NCBI GenBank assembly: GCA_948474755.1
Contig: CAOLHI010001812.1
Location: 806,001 to 870,000 of the forward strand
DNA: 64,000 bases
Direction of reading: 5' to 3'
Source of the DNA: Ctenosaura bakeri
Lineage: Eukaryota; Chordata; Lepidosauria; Squamata; Iguanidae
This document shows positions 1-11,600 of the stretch, piece by piece. The position numbers and the translations under genes were made by a program. Positions within the stretch are counted from its first letter, which is position 1, and each line of letters opens with the position of its first letter. The notes under the pieces were generated by a model. The model was not told where the DNA came from and ran no database searches. It saw only the letters and a program-made list of their open reading frames with translations.

Positions 1-762
1 CAAATGAGGGAGCAGTTTTGGCACCCATTGTTCATCCCTGTTGCTGCTGGTGTCCAGCAGCAGGACTCTGCAGACTCCAGGAGTCTGTAGACCTCAGTTT
101 AGGAACTACTATTTTACACTTATGGAGTGCTTATGTTCGTCATTTCTGTTCACTTATTACTATTGTCTGGGATTTCTTAATTGGAAACCTAGTGCAAAAG
201 TGAAATTAAATGATGGGCCATAAATCCAGTTGCTTCCTTTTTAAATGTTTGGAGTAGAATTGTTCTGACTTTCTTCATGAGCTGTTTAGGGCAGAAGTGT
301 AATTCCTTACTTGTAGACAAGAGTCTTAAAAGATCAGTATGCCCTGTTTTTGCTCTTGAAGGAAGTCCTTGTGTTGGGGACGTGCTGGGAATTAAGCTGT
401 TGTGGAATTTACAGACTTTATACCTACTTAGCAAATGTTTCTGAGTTATGATGTGGGCTGCCTGTGACAACAGTAGCCTGTTTACTTGTGATCAAGCTCA
501 CAGCACTAGCAATCTTTTACCCCATTATTTAGTGTATTGCATTTCTATCTGATGTTGCAAAAAGAATGATGGTTGGATACATTTAGTAGCCAATTTAATA
601 TATAGAACCTCTTCATTACATGCTCAAAAAGTTGCTTTGAATATGTAATGAAAATTTAGTTTTAAAATGAAAGTAAAACACGTAAATGAAGTTTTAAATT
701 GAAAATTAGTGCAACTAATTCATCTTTATTCCAAGAAATTTTACTCTTTTTTAAAAATTCAG
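1..762 (+). other. SNRPD1: SNRPD1 last intron (3' part)
   Basis: AT-rich, non-coding sequence leading to a splice acceptor (tttaaaaattcag) at 762. No conserved reading frame seen, and no earlier SNRPD1 exon is recognisable in it. Because intron-like sequence precedes the exon, the SNRPD1 match is a real last exon and not a processed copy. Confidence 0.7.
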
Positions 763-839
763 TTGCAGGAAGAGGGCGTGGCAGAGGACGTGGCAGAGGT
801 AGAGGACGTGGCCGAGGAAGAGGAGGTCCAAGGCGATAA
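763..839 (+). CDS. SNRPD1: SNRPD1 last coding exon (Sm D1 C-terminal GR tail)
   Basis: After a codon split across the junction (V = g|tt), the exon reads A-G and then an RG repeat ending GRGGPRR and a TAA stop at 837-839. This is the diagnostic C-terminus of the small nuclear ribonucleoprotein Sm D1. Sm D1 is a ring subunit of spliceosomal U snRNPs; its arginines in the RG tail are symmetrically dimethylated and promote SMN binding (family knowledge). Only the last of the usual four exons is inside the window; the Sm fold lies to the left. The acceptor AG is at 761-762. The 3' UTR carries an AATAAA at 940-945. The gene converges on SLC6A20, which ends on the opposite strand at 2481. In human, SNRPD1 is on chromosome 18, so this neighbourhood is rearranged relative to human. 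Confidence 0.93.
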
Positions 840-965
840 TTTCTTTATAGCAACTAAAAAAAAAAAATCTCACAGCTCTGATTTTGGAAGACACAGCTAC
901 AACTATTTTTTGTACAGGTTTTGTTTAATGTCAATTTTTAATAAACCAGTGTGAAAATGTCTTGT
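840..965 (+). promoter_or_regulatory. SNRPD1: SNRPD1 3' UTR with polyadenylation signal
   Basis: A canonical AATAAA occurs at 940-945, about 100 bases after the stop codon, followed by a T/G-rich stretch (tgtcttgtcattt). This implies a short 3' UTR with cleavage near 960. Confidence 0.7.
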
Positions 966-1153
966 CATTTGCACATGCATCTCATGCGAACACTCTAATT
1001 AAGCCTGTTTTTTTGTCCTTATATTGTCCAGCCCAAACTTGGAAATATATGAGCATTTCTTCAAAATTCCCCAGAGGTGTGGAACTTGCTTCTTGTAGCA
1101 TAATCTGTTTTCTTTTCACATATCCTGCTGTAACTTAAAGATCCTTGCATTGA

Positions 1154-1159
1154 TTTATT
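1154..1159 (-). promoter_or_regulatory. SLC6A20: Candidate distal polyA signal of SLC6A20
   Basis: AATAAA on the - strand (tttatt on +), about 1.3 kb after the SLC6A20 stop. A weaker ATTAAA occurs at 1641-1646. Nothing in 1160-2480 looks coding, so this stretch is probably 3' UTR plus spacer. Which signal is used cannot be decided from sequence. Confidence 0.35.
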
Positions 1160-2480
1160 TGTCTTTAATATTGCTTGACATAACAATATAGATTAAGTTC
1201 CAACCAATATCTTGACTTTCTATCAAAGGTCTTCTGCAGTGTCTTGGCCTATTGTGAAGTCTTACATGACAAAAACGAATGCAGAGCATGCAGTTGTCTG
1301 GAAATATTGCAAGACTAAAGATAATATTCACATCCTTTAATATAAATTTCTGTTGAAAAGTTATTGTTGAGGAAGCATTAAATTCATAGTAGATCCAGAA
1401 AAAAATTGCTTCTGGTGCTAAAAACTTGATCCTAGTATATGTTTGAATTTGAAGTATTTTTCCAGGCTAGCTGATAAGATATGGATAAACAATGTGTGGC
1501 TCCTTGCCCTCATCGAGATGTATTGTTTCAGGAGGTTTGGCAGCAGATGATTAAGGTCCAAGGAAAGAAGGCAAGAAGAAATGCCTTCTCATATCACTTT
1601 TGCCATGGAACATATTTTTTAATTAATGTTTTTGTCTGAATTTAATGTTAGGAATATTGTATAAGTGCAGCATCTGCTATTGAGAACATTTATACACGTG
1701 CTCTCTTAATACAGCTAACATCTGCCTGTTTTAGTTTCTCATCTCATAATAATTCCAATAGGAGTGTGAAACATTGCTTTCTGGATGTTGTTGAACTGTA
1801 GCTCTCAGGCCTTCTGACCATTGGCTGTGCTGGCCAGGGCTGCTGGTAACATCTGGGTTATCCTTGCCTTGGTGCTTAACATTTTCCCAGCCCTGCTACC
1901 ATTTAAAATATGTGAAACACCTACAGAAATAGAGAAATTTAGTAAACTGTTAGCTTTTTGAGGCTGCTGTTTACCAGTATTAGTAACTAAAAAATGGATA
2001 ATGCTTTGCAACATAACTTGGGTAAATGAGCTAATGTAGCTCCTAAAGAAAGTGCTAGCATCTACTAAAAGATACATTCCATGAACCATAGTCAAACCTA
2101 TGCATTATACATGGAAAAACTATGTGATGTTGCAGCTTTCCAGCAATGAAAAACTTTCATGTTACGCTTCAGGTACAACAGGAACGTGCTTCCACTCAAG
2201 ATTGCTTTTAAGGAAGCAGATGGAATGGGCTAATATATACTTCATTGTTAAAGCCCTGGTAGGTTTTTGTTAGGCCCCAGTTGCTACGTTCATGTCTTTC
2301 AGCAGCAATTGTAAGCCTTAATTTGCTACAGAACAGCTTTGACTATGAAATGTCCAAGAGAAGATTTTAGAATAATGATAGCCAAGTTCTGTGTTTCTTT
2401 CTTATTGTTGGAAGTTATAGCTGCTATAGTCTTCAAGATGGTACAGGGAAGTTGCAGCTGTCGAAATTCTAAGCCCAGTA

Positions 2481-2609
2481 CTAACTACTAGTTCGCTTTT
2501 TTATAACAACTAATATTGCGCCGAGCAGTATACACGAAGTAGAAGCTGCCACAAGTAGTCCAATAACTGCTAGAGCAGCAGTTGGGTAATCTTTTGTAAC
2601 CAGTTCCCC
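2481..2609 (-). CDS. SLC6A20: SLC6A20 last coding exon (11)
   Basis: 129 bases, residues 546-587 and a TAG stop at 2483-2481. Encodes the end of EL6 and TM12 ([20 protein letters not shown], then [16 protein letters not shown]). Acceptor ctttcag. The cytosolic tail is basic and short. Confidence 0.93.
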   Translation of the reverse strand, partial: GELVTKDYPTAALAVIGLLVAASTSCILLGAILVVIKKRTSS

Positions 2610-5600
2610 CTGAAAGAGAGGAAGAGCAGAATTTTAAACTGGAAAGTGTATTCATGCAGATAAGTAATGTGTGTTATTTTTGTGTGACAGTTTATGCCTG
2701 GTAATCAAATATCAATATTGTAAATGATCATTTTTTTTCCTCAGTGTCTTACATTACTTTCATAGTACATGTCTTATCTTTGATACATCATGGCCCAAGT
2801 ACTGTACTCGTGTGTCTGAATGACTCATGATAGATGTTACACTTACATAGTAAGCAAGTGTTGATCAGCCAAAATCCAGCAAGGATTTTGTATGGCAAGG
2901 TTTGGAGAATACACTAAGTTGCACACAATTGCAACTGCATTTGGGGCAAAGATCTGTGATAACAATCATATTCTTTTGTCAGGATACAACATGCTGACAG
3001 CTAAGTTTCTGTTATGGATGTTTGTGCCTGTATAAAAATGTTAAAATTAAAATGGCATCTTTGTAAAGATGACAGTGCATTACACAGTCATCGTCAAAAG
3101 CTTTAAGTTTTCTAAAGAGTACAGTGCTAGGAAAGAGGCTTGTTAAGAACAGCAGACTTTCACATGGAGATGTGAATTATACAGTCAGTGAAAATTTTTT
3201 TTGAAGATCTATGGTATGCCTCTAAACCTCTAAAGAATTGCTTTCCAAAAAAAAAAAATCTGTTAAATTTTTTCTTTGTTCCAAGCTGCTGTTACAGGTT
3301 TACCGGGCCTGATTTTCTTATATATCTCAGTGGCAATGGTGCAAATAATTTCAAGTACTGGCTGGTAATTTTTCTACTAGATCATGGAAACATGCATAGC
3401 TAAATAATGCTTTCTATAGAACATTATCTAAATTGACTTATGCATACTTGGCACATATTCTAGCGTCAAGAAAACAGCCATTTCATTTTGCATATGGTCT
3501 CATACTTCTAAGAATGTTGATAGTTACTAAAATCTGAACATGACTGGAGGATGATCAGACCTATTTTGTTGCAAAGGATGTTTTCTAATCTTGTTAGTTC
3601 TATGAAATCTCTTTTGAAATTCTAAAGAGAGTAAAAAAAAATCTTACCCCCACATTTGAACATGTGTACTCCAAGCTATAGTGGAACTAAGTGGAGCAGT
3701 TACATTTCGCAAAATTATGAGTTGTAACTTCGTCACAGAGTTACTGACTTTCATATAGCTAGAGATGTTCATAGCAGTGAATAAAATACCTCTGTTGCAT
3801 CCCAGGCTTGGTATTGCAGTGTTCCTGTCCTGATGTAGTCCGTGATGTAAAATATAAATAGGCTTACAATTAGCACAGGGCTGACAAAAGCCCACATAAT
3901 CTTCCAGTACCAACTTGGTTCACGTCCAGTCATCACACCAAGGGCTTTCTGAAATCTATCAGGGAAAGAACCACAATTCTTACATGATGCAAAGGATAGC
4001 TATGCTGTGGAAAGCAGGACTCTAGGATATTAACAAATGGAAATAATACAAAGGAGTCTCTTTCCCCTCAGAGGAGAAACATCCATGCATCTAATGGATC
4101 AGAATAGCATTTATATGTTGGGGGGAGGGATTATTACAGAATCATTACCTCCTTAGCCCATATATATAACAGACAGCAATAGTTTCCACCAGTACAATAA
4201 GCAGTAGGGACAGAGTAGCTGCATAGTCATTGAAGATATCAAACCAGTAGTTGCCAGCTTGCATGGTAAACAATAGACCAATGAGACAGTTGATAATACA
4301 CACTCCACCTATAAGAATAAACAAAGTAATTTTAGTTGCATCTGAAAAGGAGAGACGAGAATAAAAATGTTTTGTGATAGAACAGATTTTAGAACATCCC
4401 AGCTATACAATGTGCTGTTAAATAGATCTATTGCCTGTTGACTTATCATGAAAGTAGACTAAACGGCAGTCAGTACTGTCTTTGACACTTGCTTCTCTCA
4501 AAAGAGCAAACATAGAAACAGCATTTGCCAGTGCAATGCATTAATATCAAGGAACAGGATGAAGCCCTATTGTGTCCTGTCCACAGAGCTGCAGAGACCA
4601 CAGCATTCAGATTCTCCCATGTATATGCAGTTGATGGGGAAGGGTTGAACATGTTAAGTGTCTCCAACTCCAGATACGAAAATGGGAGTGCTGTGTCATC
4701 GTGAGCCTTGAGCTGGTTACTGCATCTCTAATTTACATCCAAAACAATGCATGCAGTAGAAGTGGCTATATATAAATATTATCTTAATGAGGCTTGTGGA
4801 CACCTGGGTGTTCTTAGGCTGTATTAGAGCTATTCAAGAAGTAATCAGATTTACCTGATATCATCTCTCTCGGCACATGGGAGGAAAGGAACTTGCTGTC
4901 AGTCAAAGGAGTGAGGATGGCTGCAGTGTTTCCTAGCATGCTGCCTAGTCCCAACATCAGCAGCATGATAAAATACAACACTGAATAGAGCTGCGAGACC
5001 TCCATGTTCTTTATTGCTTCAGAATACACTATGAATGCCAATCCAGTTCCTTGGACAGCCTGTCCATGGGATGGAAAGAGGTACAAACACCAGCTTTATG
5101 GAGAATGCATTGGCAACACAAAGCAACATTTGGTTAGAAGGCAAATCTACCACAGCCTAGGCAACACTGGGAAAGTTGAAAAATGTAATTGAAAATCCAA
5201 GGTAAGTTTAAGAGAAGTGAGAAGTACAACTAAACAAATGGTTTGGTGCTGCTGCACTCCAAGAGTTCTTTTCCAAACCTGACCCCAGATTACTGTTTTG
5301 TGGAAAGAAGTTGTGATCAGAATTTAATGCTATAGACACACAAGAGTTAAATGGCAAATGCTATGCCATTTAGACCAAGTGTGGTATAATGGTTTGAATG
5401 TTGGGGCTATAACCCTGGGGCCCAAGGTTTAATTCCCCACTCAGCATGGAAACCTACATCATGCACTCAGCCTCCAGAAAATCCCAGGTGCCATAACTCA
5501 GAAATGACTTGAAGGCACACAACAACAGCAATACCATTTTTAAAGTGCACTTTACTAGAAACTGAATGCTTTGCTGTCATCTAATTGGAAGAAGAGCAAA

Positions 5601-8600
5601 ATACAGAACTTGATGTACCTAGTATTCAGAGCTTGGGAATGTTCCTCTGAGGCTAAGAGAGTGTGATTTTCCCAAGGTCATCCAGTGGGTTTCCCTGACT
5701 GAGCAGAGATTCAAACCTTGGTCTTCCATTGTCCAATGATCTAACTACTACTTCATGCTGGCTTTCTGTTGCTTCACCAGGCAAAAGTAGTGAATTATTT
5801 GTCCTGTTTGGAATAGGTGAGGCATAAGGAAGTTATTGTAACATATGACATTTCTGCACTAGCCTGTTATAGCGCTATGATTCCACTTTCAACATCCTAT
5901 GGAATCCTGGGGTTCCATAGGATGTTGAAAGTGGAATCATAGCGCTATAACAGGCTAGTGCGGAAATGGCCATAGCAAAGAACAGTTCCTCCTCTTGTGG
6001 TGTAATATTTCTAGTCATGAGAGTCTGTTCATACCACACTGCTGTGACCTGCAGCATTCTGGTCATTTTTAATGTTTTTGAGTAACAGGAAAGAAAAGTC
6101 CTATTTTTTAAACAGAAGATGTTATAAAGGAAACAACTACCTTTTGTCTTGGAACTGATATCTGACTCCCCAAGCTCTGTCTGTACTTACAATTTATATC
6201 TCTTTATTTTACTTATTTCATGTATATAATCTTCCTTCTATAGCATTCACAGAAGCATTTTATCCACCCTTGCAGCCTCTCAACGACCCTGTTGAATAAC
6301 TTAAGCTGGCCATAGTTGGGCTGGAATCTGCATCTGTGTCATATCAGTACCAGTTCTCCACTAGCTGTTACGCTGCCTTTCCTCAGCTAATGCCCTTCTG
6401 GTGTTTTGGACCACAACTACCATCAGCTCTAGTCATCGTGGCCAATAGAGTTGACTAAGCTGTTTTCCAAAACATCTGGAATGTGCTATGTTGGAGATTG
6501 CACTATACCATCAGGATACTGAGTAGTCCCAGGCCAGCTTAACTTCAGCAAGGTTGTTTTGTCCTGCTTTTTGATCACATCTAGGCTTGTTATTATCATC
6601 ATGGGATGGGATAGTTACTGCTTTCAACATTTTGGAAATGTACTGGCAGTTTTTTTGCTGGCCCCTCCTATTTTAAAAAGAAGCAGCTCACCGTGTCTAG
6701 TTCAGCTTCCAGGCTGCAGTTCTCAATCTGCGGCAATAATTCTGCATATTTGCTGGAATGAGTAGATGCTAGATAATGTTTCATATCTTCAAGGTTTTCT
6801 ATTGTTAATAGTCCTTCTTCCAAGTCAAAAAAATCAGTCAATAGCAAAATCACCCTGTGTGAGAAATTAAACAAAAATTTATCTGGTAAAAGTTTCCTAA
6901 AAGTAATTCTATCACATGATAAAAATAAATATTGGTTTTTAAAATTTTATTTTAAAACAGACCAATTTTAATTTGCATTAATTAATTTTCATATATAATA
7001 GCGGGGCAAACCAGCTACTTTCAGTGTTGATTTTAATGACACATTTTATAAGATCAGTCGGTTGTAAAACAATTGAACTGAGGCATGGGGAAGTGACTGT
7101 GCAGGACTCCCAAAGAATCAGAAATGGATTTAGGAACACATTTTCATTCTTCGTGCTAAAAAAGGTATTGCAAAATTGTCCTTATAAGTGCTCATGTCAC
7201 GTTACTCAGATATATCAGCAAAGTGAAAAAAGACAGCTTTAGGTAGTGATGTCTGACAGCATCATTATGAAAGGGGTTGGAAATTTGACTTTGACTGAGA
7301 TCATTACAAAATTGGATGCTTTCCATCATCCTACACCAAACAAGGTTTGGAAATGATGGTGTTACTCTGTTGAGAAGGTTTCATGAAGATGTTTGGCACT
7401 CATGAGTGACTTAAAAAAATCTAGCACTGTAATAAAAATGCATTGACTATACAGGAGAGTTTCAATTTATGTTAGAATTGCATTCCTGGACTTGCAGTGT
7501 AAATTGTGAATAACATAAGGGGGTGAATAATTCTATCGGGAATCATTGGAGACTGGGGGATGTGTTCTGATGGAGCTGATATAGCCACAAAGCATTTTTA
7601 CTCAACCCACCACAATTAAAAATAAGATTAAAGCATAGAACATCAGAACTTACTGTTATCAGGATAGAGAAGCACCTCCCTTCCAGATGATAAGACTTCA
7701 GTTGCTCACTCCCTCACCTAAGCAAACAGAGGAAGCCCTTCCAACCAAATCAAGACTCTGATTCCAGTTTTTTCATCCCTCTCTTGCCCCCCTTCTAAGC
7801 AGGCAAAGGAAACCCATTCCTCCAAGATCATAAGATTCCAGATTCTTTTCCTCTAAGCAAGCAAAGGAAACTCCTTCCTTCCAGCAATAACAAGACTGCA
7901 ATTGCTTTTTCCCTCTTTGCATTGTAGTGATTATTTATTTCTGGAGAAACATTGCACATTTGAAATATAAATTGGGGCAATGCAAATTGAGACTTGCCTG
8001 TTCTGTGCTTTCAGATGCAGAAGAAAAGAAGGGAACAGGATTAAAAGTCAAGCTTACTTATTAATGCAGTTTTCATAGTTGAACGTTGCCTTAAAGCCAT
8101 AAATGGAGAAAGTGACAATGCTGGCAAATATTGAAGTGGTACTGTTTATTAATGAAACAATTATGGCATGTCGCTCGCAGTTGTTGTTTGGCTCATTGTA
8201 GCTGGCAAAGGCTATCAAGCTGCCAAAGCCAAGACCAAGAGAAAAGAAGATCTGAGTAGCTGCGTTAATCCAAGTCTTGGGGTTTGCTAATTGATCTAGC
8301 TGCAAGATATAAACGATGAAAATGGGTCGGTTCTATAGAAGCTTAAGACTTTTATTCATTTTTTTTCAACTTCCCTATAACATGGCTCATTACAAATTTC
8401 TGTGGCATGCATTTGGAACAAAGAATGAAAAATATTACCCTAAATGCAATTATTTGAGACTCACTGAATCAAAAGGAACTTGGTAAATCAACACTTATAT
8501 ATATTCCATTGAATCAATGGGCCTAATATAATTGGCACTAACAACTGGACTTGGTTCCTGAATCCAGCCCTGTTCCTAAATCCAGTTAAATTGACCACTT

Positions 8601-11600
8601 TGACATAAAGTTATTCATGCTGTAATCCTGTGCATATTTATTCTGGATAAGTCCCACTGAGTTCAGTTGGGCCTCCCTGCTTGTAAGTATGAAAAGAGTT
8701 GTGGCCTTAGTGGTTCTTAATCTGGGCTTGTCTCAGATGTCTAGGCTTCATCCTAGATCTAGACTCTTCCACTTCAGCAACTTTCCTAAAATCTGAACAC
8801 TCTTTTACTATTCGGTAATATTTCATGCATCGTTCAGCTTTCTAGATTCATTGCAATTAAATGCACAGCTAATCGAATATTAATCCACTGCTAATTTTTG
8901 TATCAAAAAAGATGTCCCTGACAGCAAGGAGACAATATGTCACATAACTGCTATATAAGATCCTCTGTGACCATTTATCTCTGAAGAGTTTTATTTTTTC
9001 AAAATGCAAGAATAAAGGTACACTGACCCCAAGTTAAATTTCTTTAGATTTGTGGCATTAAAGGTACACGGATTTTATATCAGCTGGCATCCTACATTGC
9101 ACTTGTGAATTCATAACCTAGAATTACAGACCTGTAATTGCTCTGTATTTACAATTGTGGCACTCTTGCACCCTAACCTACCTTAACAGTCAGCATTCAC
9201 ATCAAGCAATAGAGGTCTGTGCTGCTGTCATTCAGGGCATCAAAGGATGATGCTTCCAACCCCATCCCACCAGTGATCTGTAGTGCAGTGGGGAGTTGCT
9301 ACCAGAGTACTTCTTCTACAGCAGAACAGACCTTGATGCAGTTGCTGGATCTTAAAGTAGGTTTGCAGGTAGAGTTGAGAGATTAAGATGTAGTTGCATA
9401 TTCATAGCTACATCTGTGAATAAGTATCTTGGCAAACCTTTAGAAATGTTTCTAGAGATGAATAAGAAAACACAACAAATTCATTTATCTTGATCCATTA
9501 TCTTTGGTGTATTCATGCTGTCCCATTCACTTCTGTGGAGAGGACAGTTCTGCTCCCTTTGTGGGTGGAAGATTTCTATAGGTACATCAGCAAAACTATG
9601 CCTGTAGGTGCAGATTGCTGGACATAGTACTCTCAAATGATACACTATTTCAATATCTTTTTGTCTAGCTGAGATCATATTCATTAGAACTGTCTTGTAT
9701 TCTTCATTGGCAGGAAAGTTCTGTTGTGAAAATACACATTTGTGAGAGGTACACTTCAGTTTCCATAAACACTTATTTAACATTCTATTGTGACAGTACC
9801 TTTGGTGTAAACATGAATGTCAGCCCATTTGCAGCTCCATGGAGTGTGAGGCCTCTGATTAAGAATACTGTGAGGACTACATATGGCATTGTAGCTGTTA
9901 CATAAACAACCTAAGAAAAATTAAAATTAAAAAAACACACATTAGAATTGGGGGGAAAAACCCAGACACCACATATTACAAATTTGAAATTTAGCACACA
10001 TGTTTCATTTTTGTGGTAGGTTTCAGTTTTGGATGGATGGATGGATGGATGTCAACACATATAATTAGGCATAGTGAGGCAGCTGCCTCAGGAAGCACAG
10101 ATTGAGGGGCAAAACTCAGGATTCTTCTTCCTAAACTCACTTGCCATTCCCTGCTCTTAAAGGATGGAGTTGTGTGTGCTACACATAGAATCATAGAGTT
10201 GGAAGCCATCCAGTCCAACCCCTTGCCATGCAGGAACAAACATCAAAGCACTCCCAACAGATGGCCATCCAGCCTCTACTTAAAATCCTTCAAAGAGGGA
10301 GGCTCCACCACACTCCAAGGCAGCATATTCTACTGCTGGACAGCTCTGACTGTCAGGAAGTTCTTCCTGAGTTTCAGGTGGAATCTCTTTTCCTGCACCT
10401 TGGATCCATTGCTCCTTGTCTTAGTCTCTGGAGCAGCAGAAAACAAGCCTGCTCCCTGCTCGACATGACATCCCTTCAAATATTTAAACATGGCTATCAT
10501 GTCCCCTGTTAACTTTCTCTTCTGCAGACTAAACATACCCAGCTCCCTAAGCCACTCCGTATAGGGCATGGCTTCCAGACCCTTCACCATTTTGGTCACC
10601 CTCCTCTGGACTCACTCTAGCTTGTCAATCTCCTTCTTGAAATGAAATATTGTTGCCTTCATCATCCCCTGGACTGCTCCCTTGCCTTCAGATATAGGAG
10701 GGAACAGTATTCCATCAACAGTTTTGACTTAAGATTCAACTGGTGTCCAATCCAGTCAGCTTCTGTATGTGGGATGGGGCAGGGCACTATCTTGTGTTTC
10801 ACCTCAGGTGGCAACATGTCTTGGGTTGACTCAGGTCAGCACTGAAATAATGGTGACAATTTTCAGACACAAAAGAAGTGGTCCTCAGACCTCTCTATTT
10901 CTGAATATTGAACTTTTCTCAAAACTACTATCATGCCACTTTTTAAGCTCTACCTTCTCATGGAGAAGAAAAAAATATTATTGAATCTAATGGAGAGGAT
11001 GATCTGGGAGCACCTCTAATGTTCCGGTTGTTGGTGAAATTAAATTTGGGAGGGAAGTTAAATAAAATTTCCGGTGTGTATGAGTGCATATTTCAGAAGC
11101 TACATTTTGAATGGTGAAAGACGTTGAGGTCATGTTCAGTTTCCGTTCAGTTCTACTCACTGACATCCAGAGATAACAAATAGATTAGTTAAATGTGTGA
11201 GCTGCCATTTTCATTTCAAAGGAGGAGATGCCTTGAGCATAAGTGTCTTTTTGCCTACATCCACAAGAGTGCTCCACTAGATAACTGAGAAGTTTTCTGA
11301 ATGGAGAAATTTACACACAAGAGGTCTCTCACCAAATAGAAACTGCCATGGACAATAGACTGGGATTTGTATGTTTTCATTCAAACTGCTACAAGACAGC
11401 AGTTGGGGAGAATTAAACCCACGCTGGTTTTAAAAGGATTTCTCCCCTCCCCAGTTTCTTTCCCTCTCTTCTTCATATATTTGTTAAAGGCAATTTCTCC
11501 AAATGAAAGTCCAGCCAACACCAGTAAGCTTCTTACCTTGCCTGTGTGTTCTGTTCCTTTTAGAATACAGAGATAGACTACTAGCCAAGCCAGGATGAGA

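Noticed and set aside
709..954. 81-codon + frame with acidic EEGVAEDVAEVEDVAEEEE
   Set aside because: It is the wrong frame of the SNRPD1 GR-repeat exon. The correct frame gives the known Sm D1 C-terminus.
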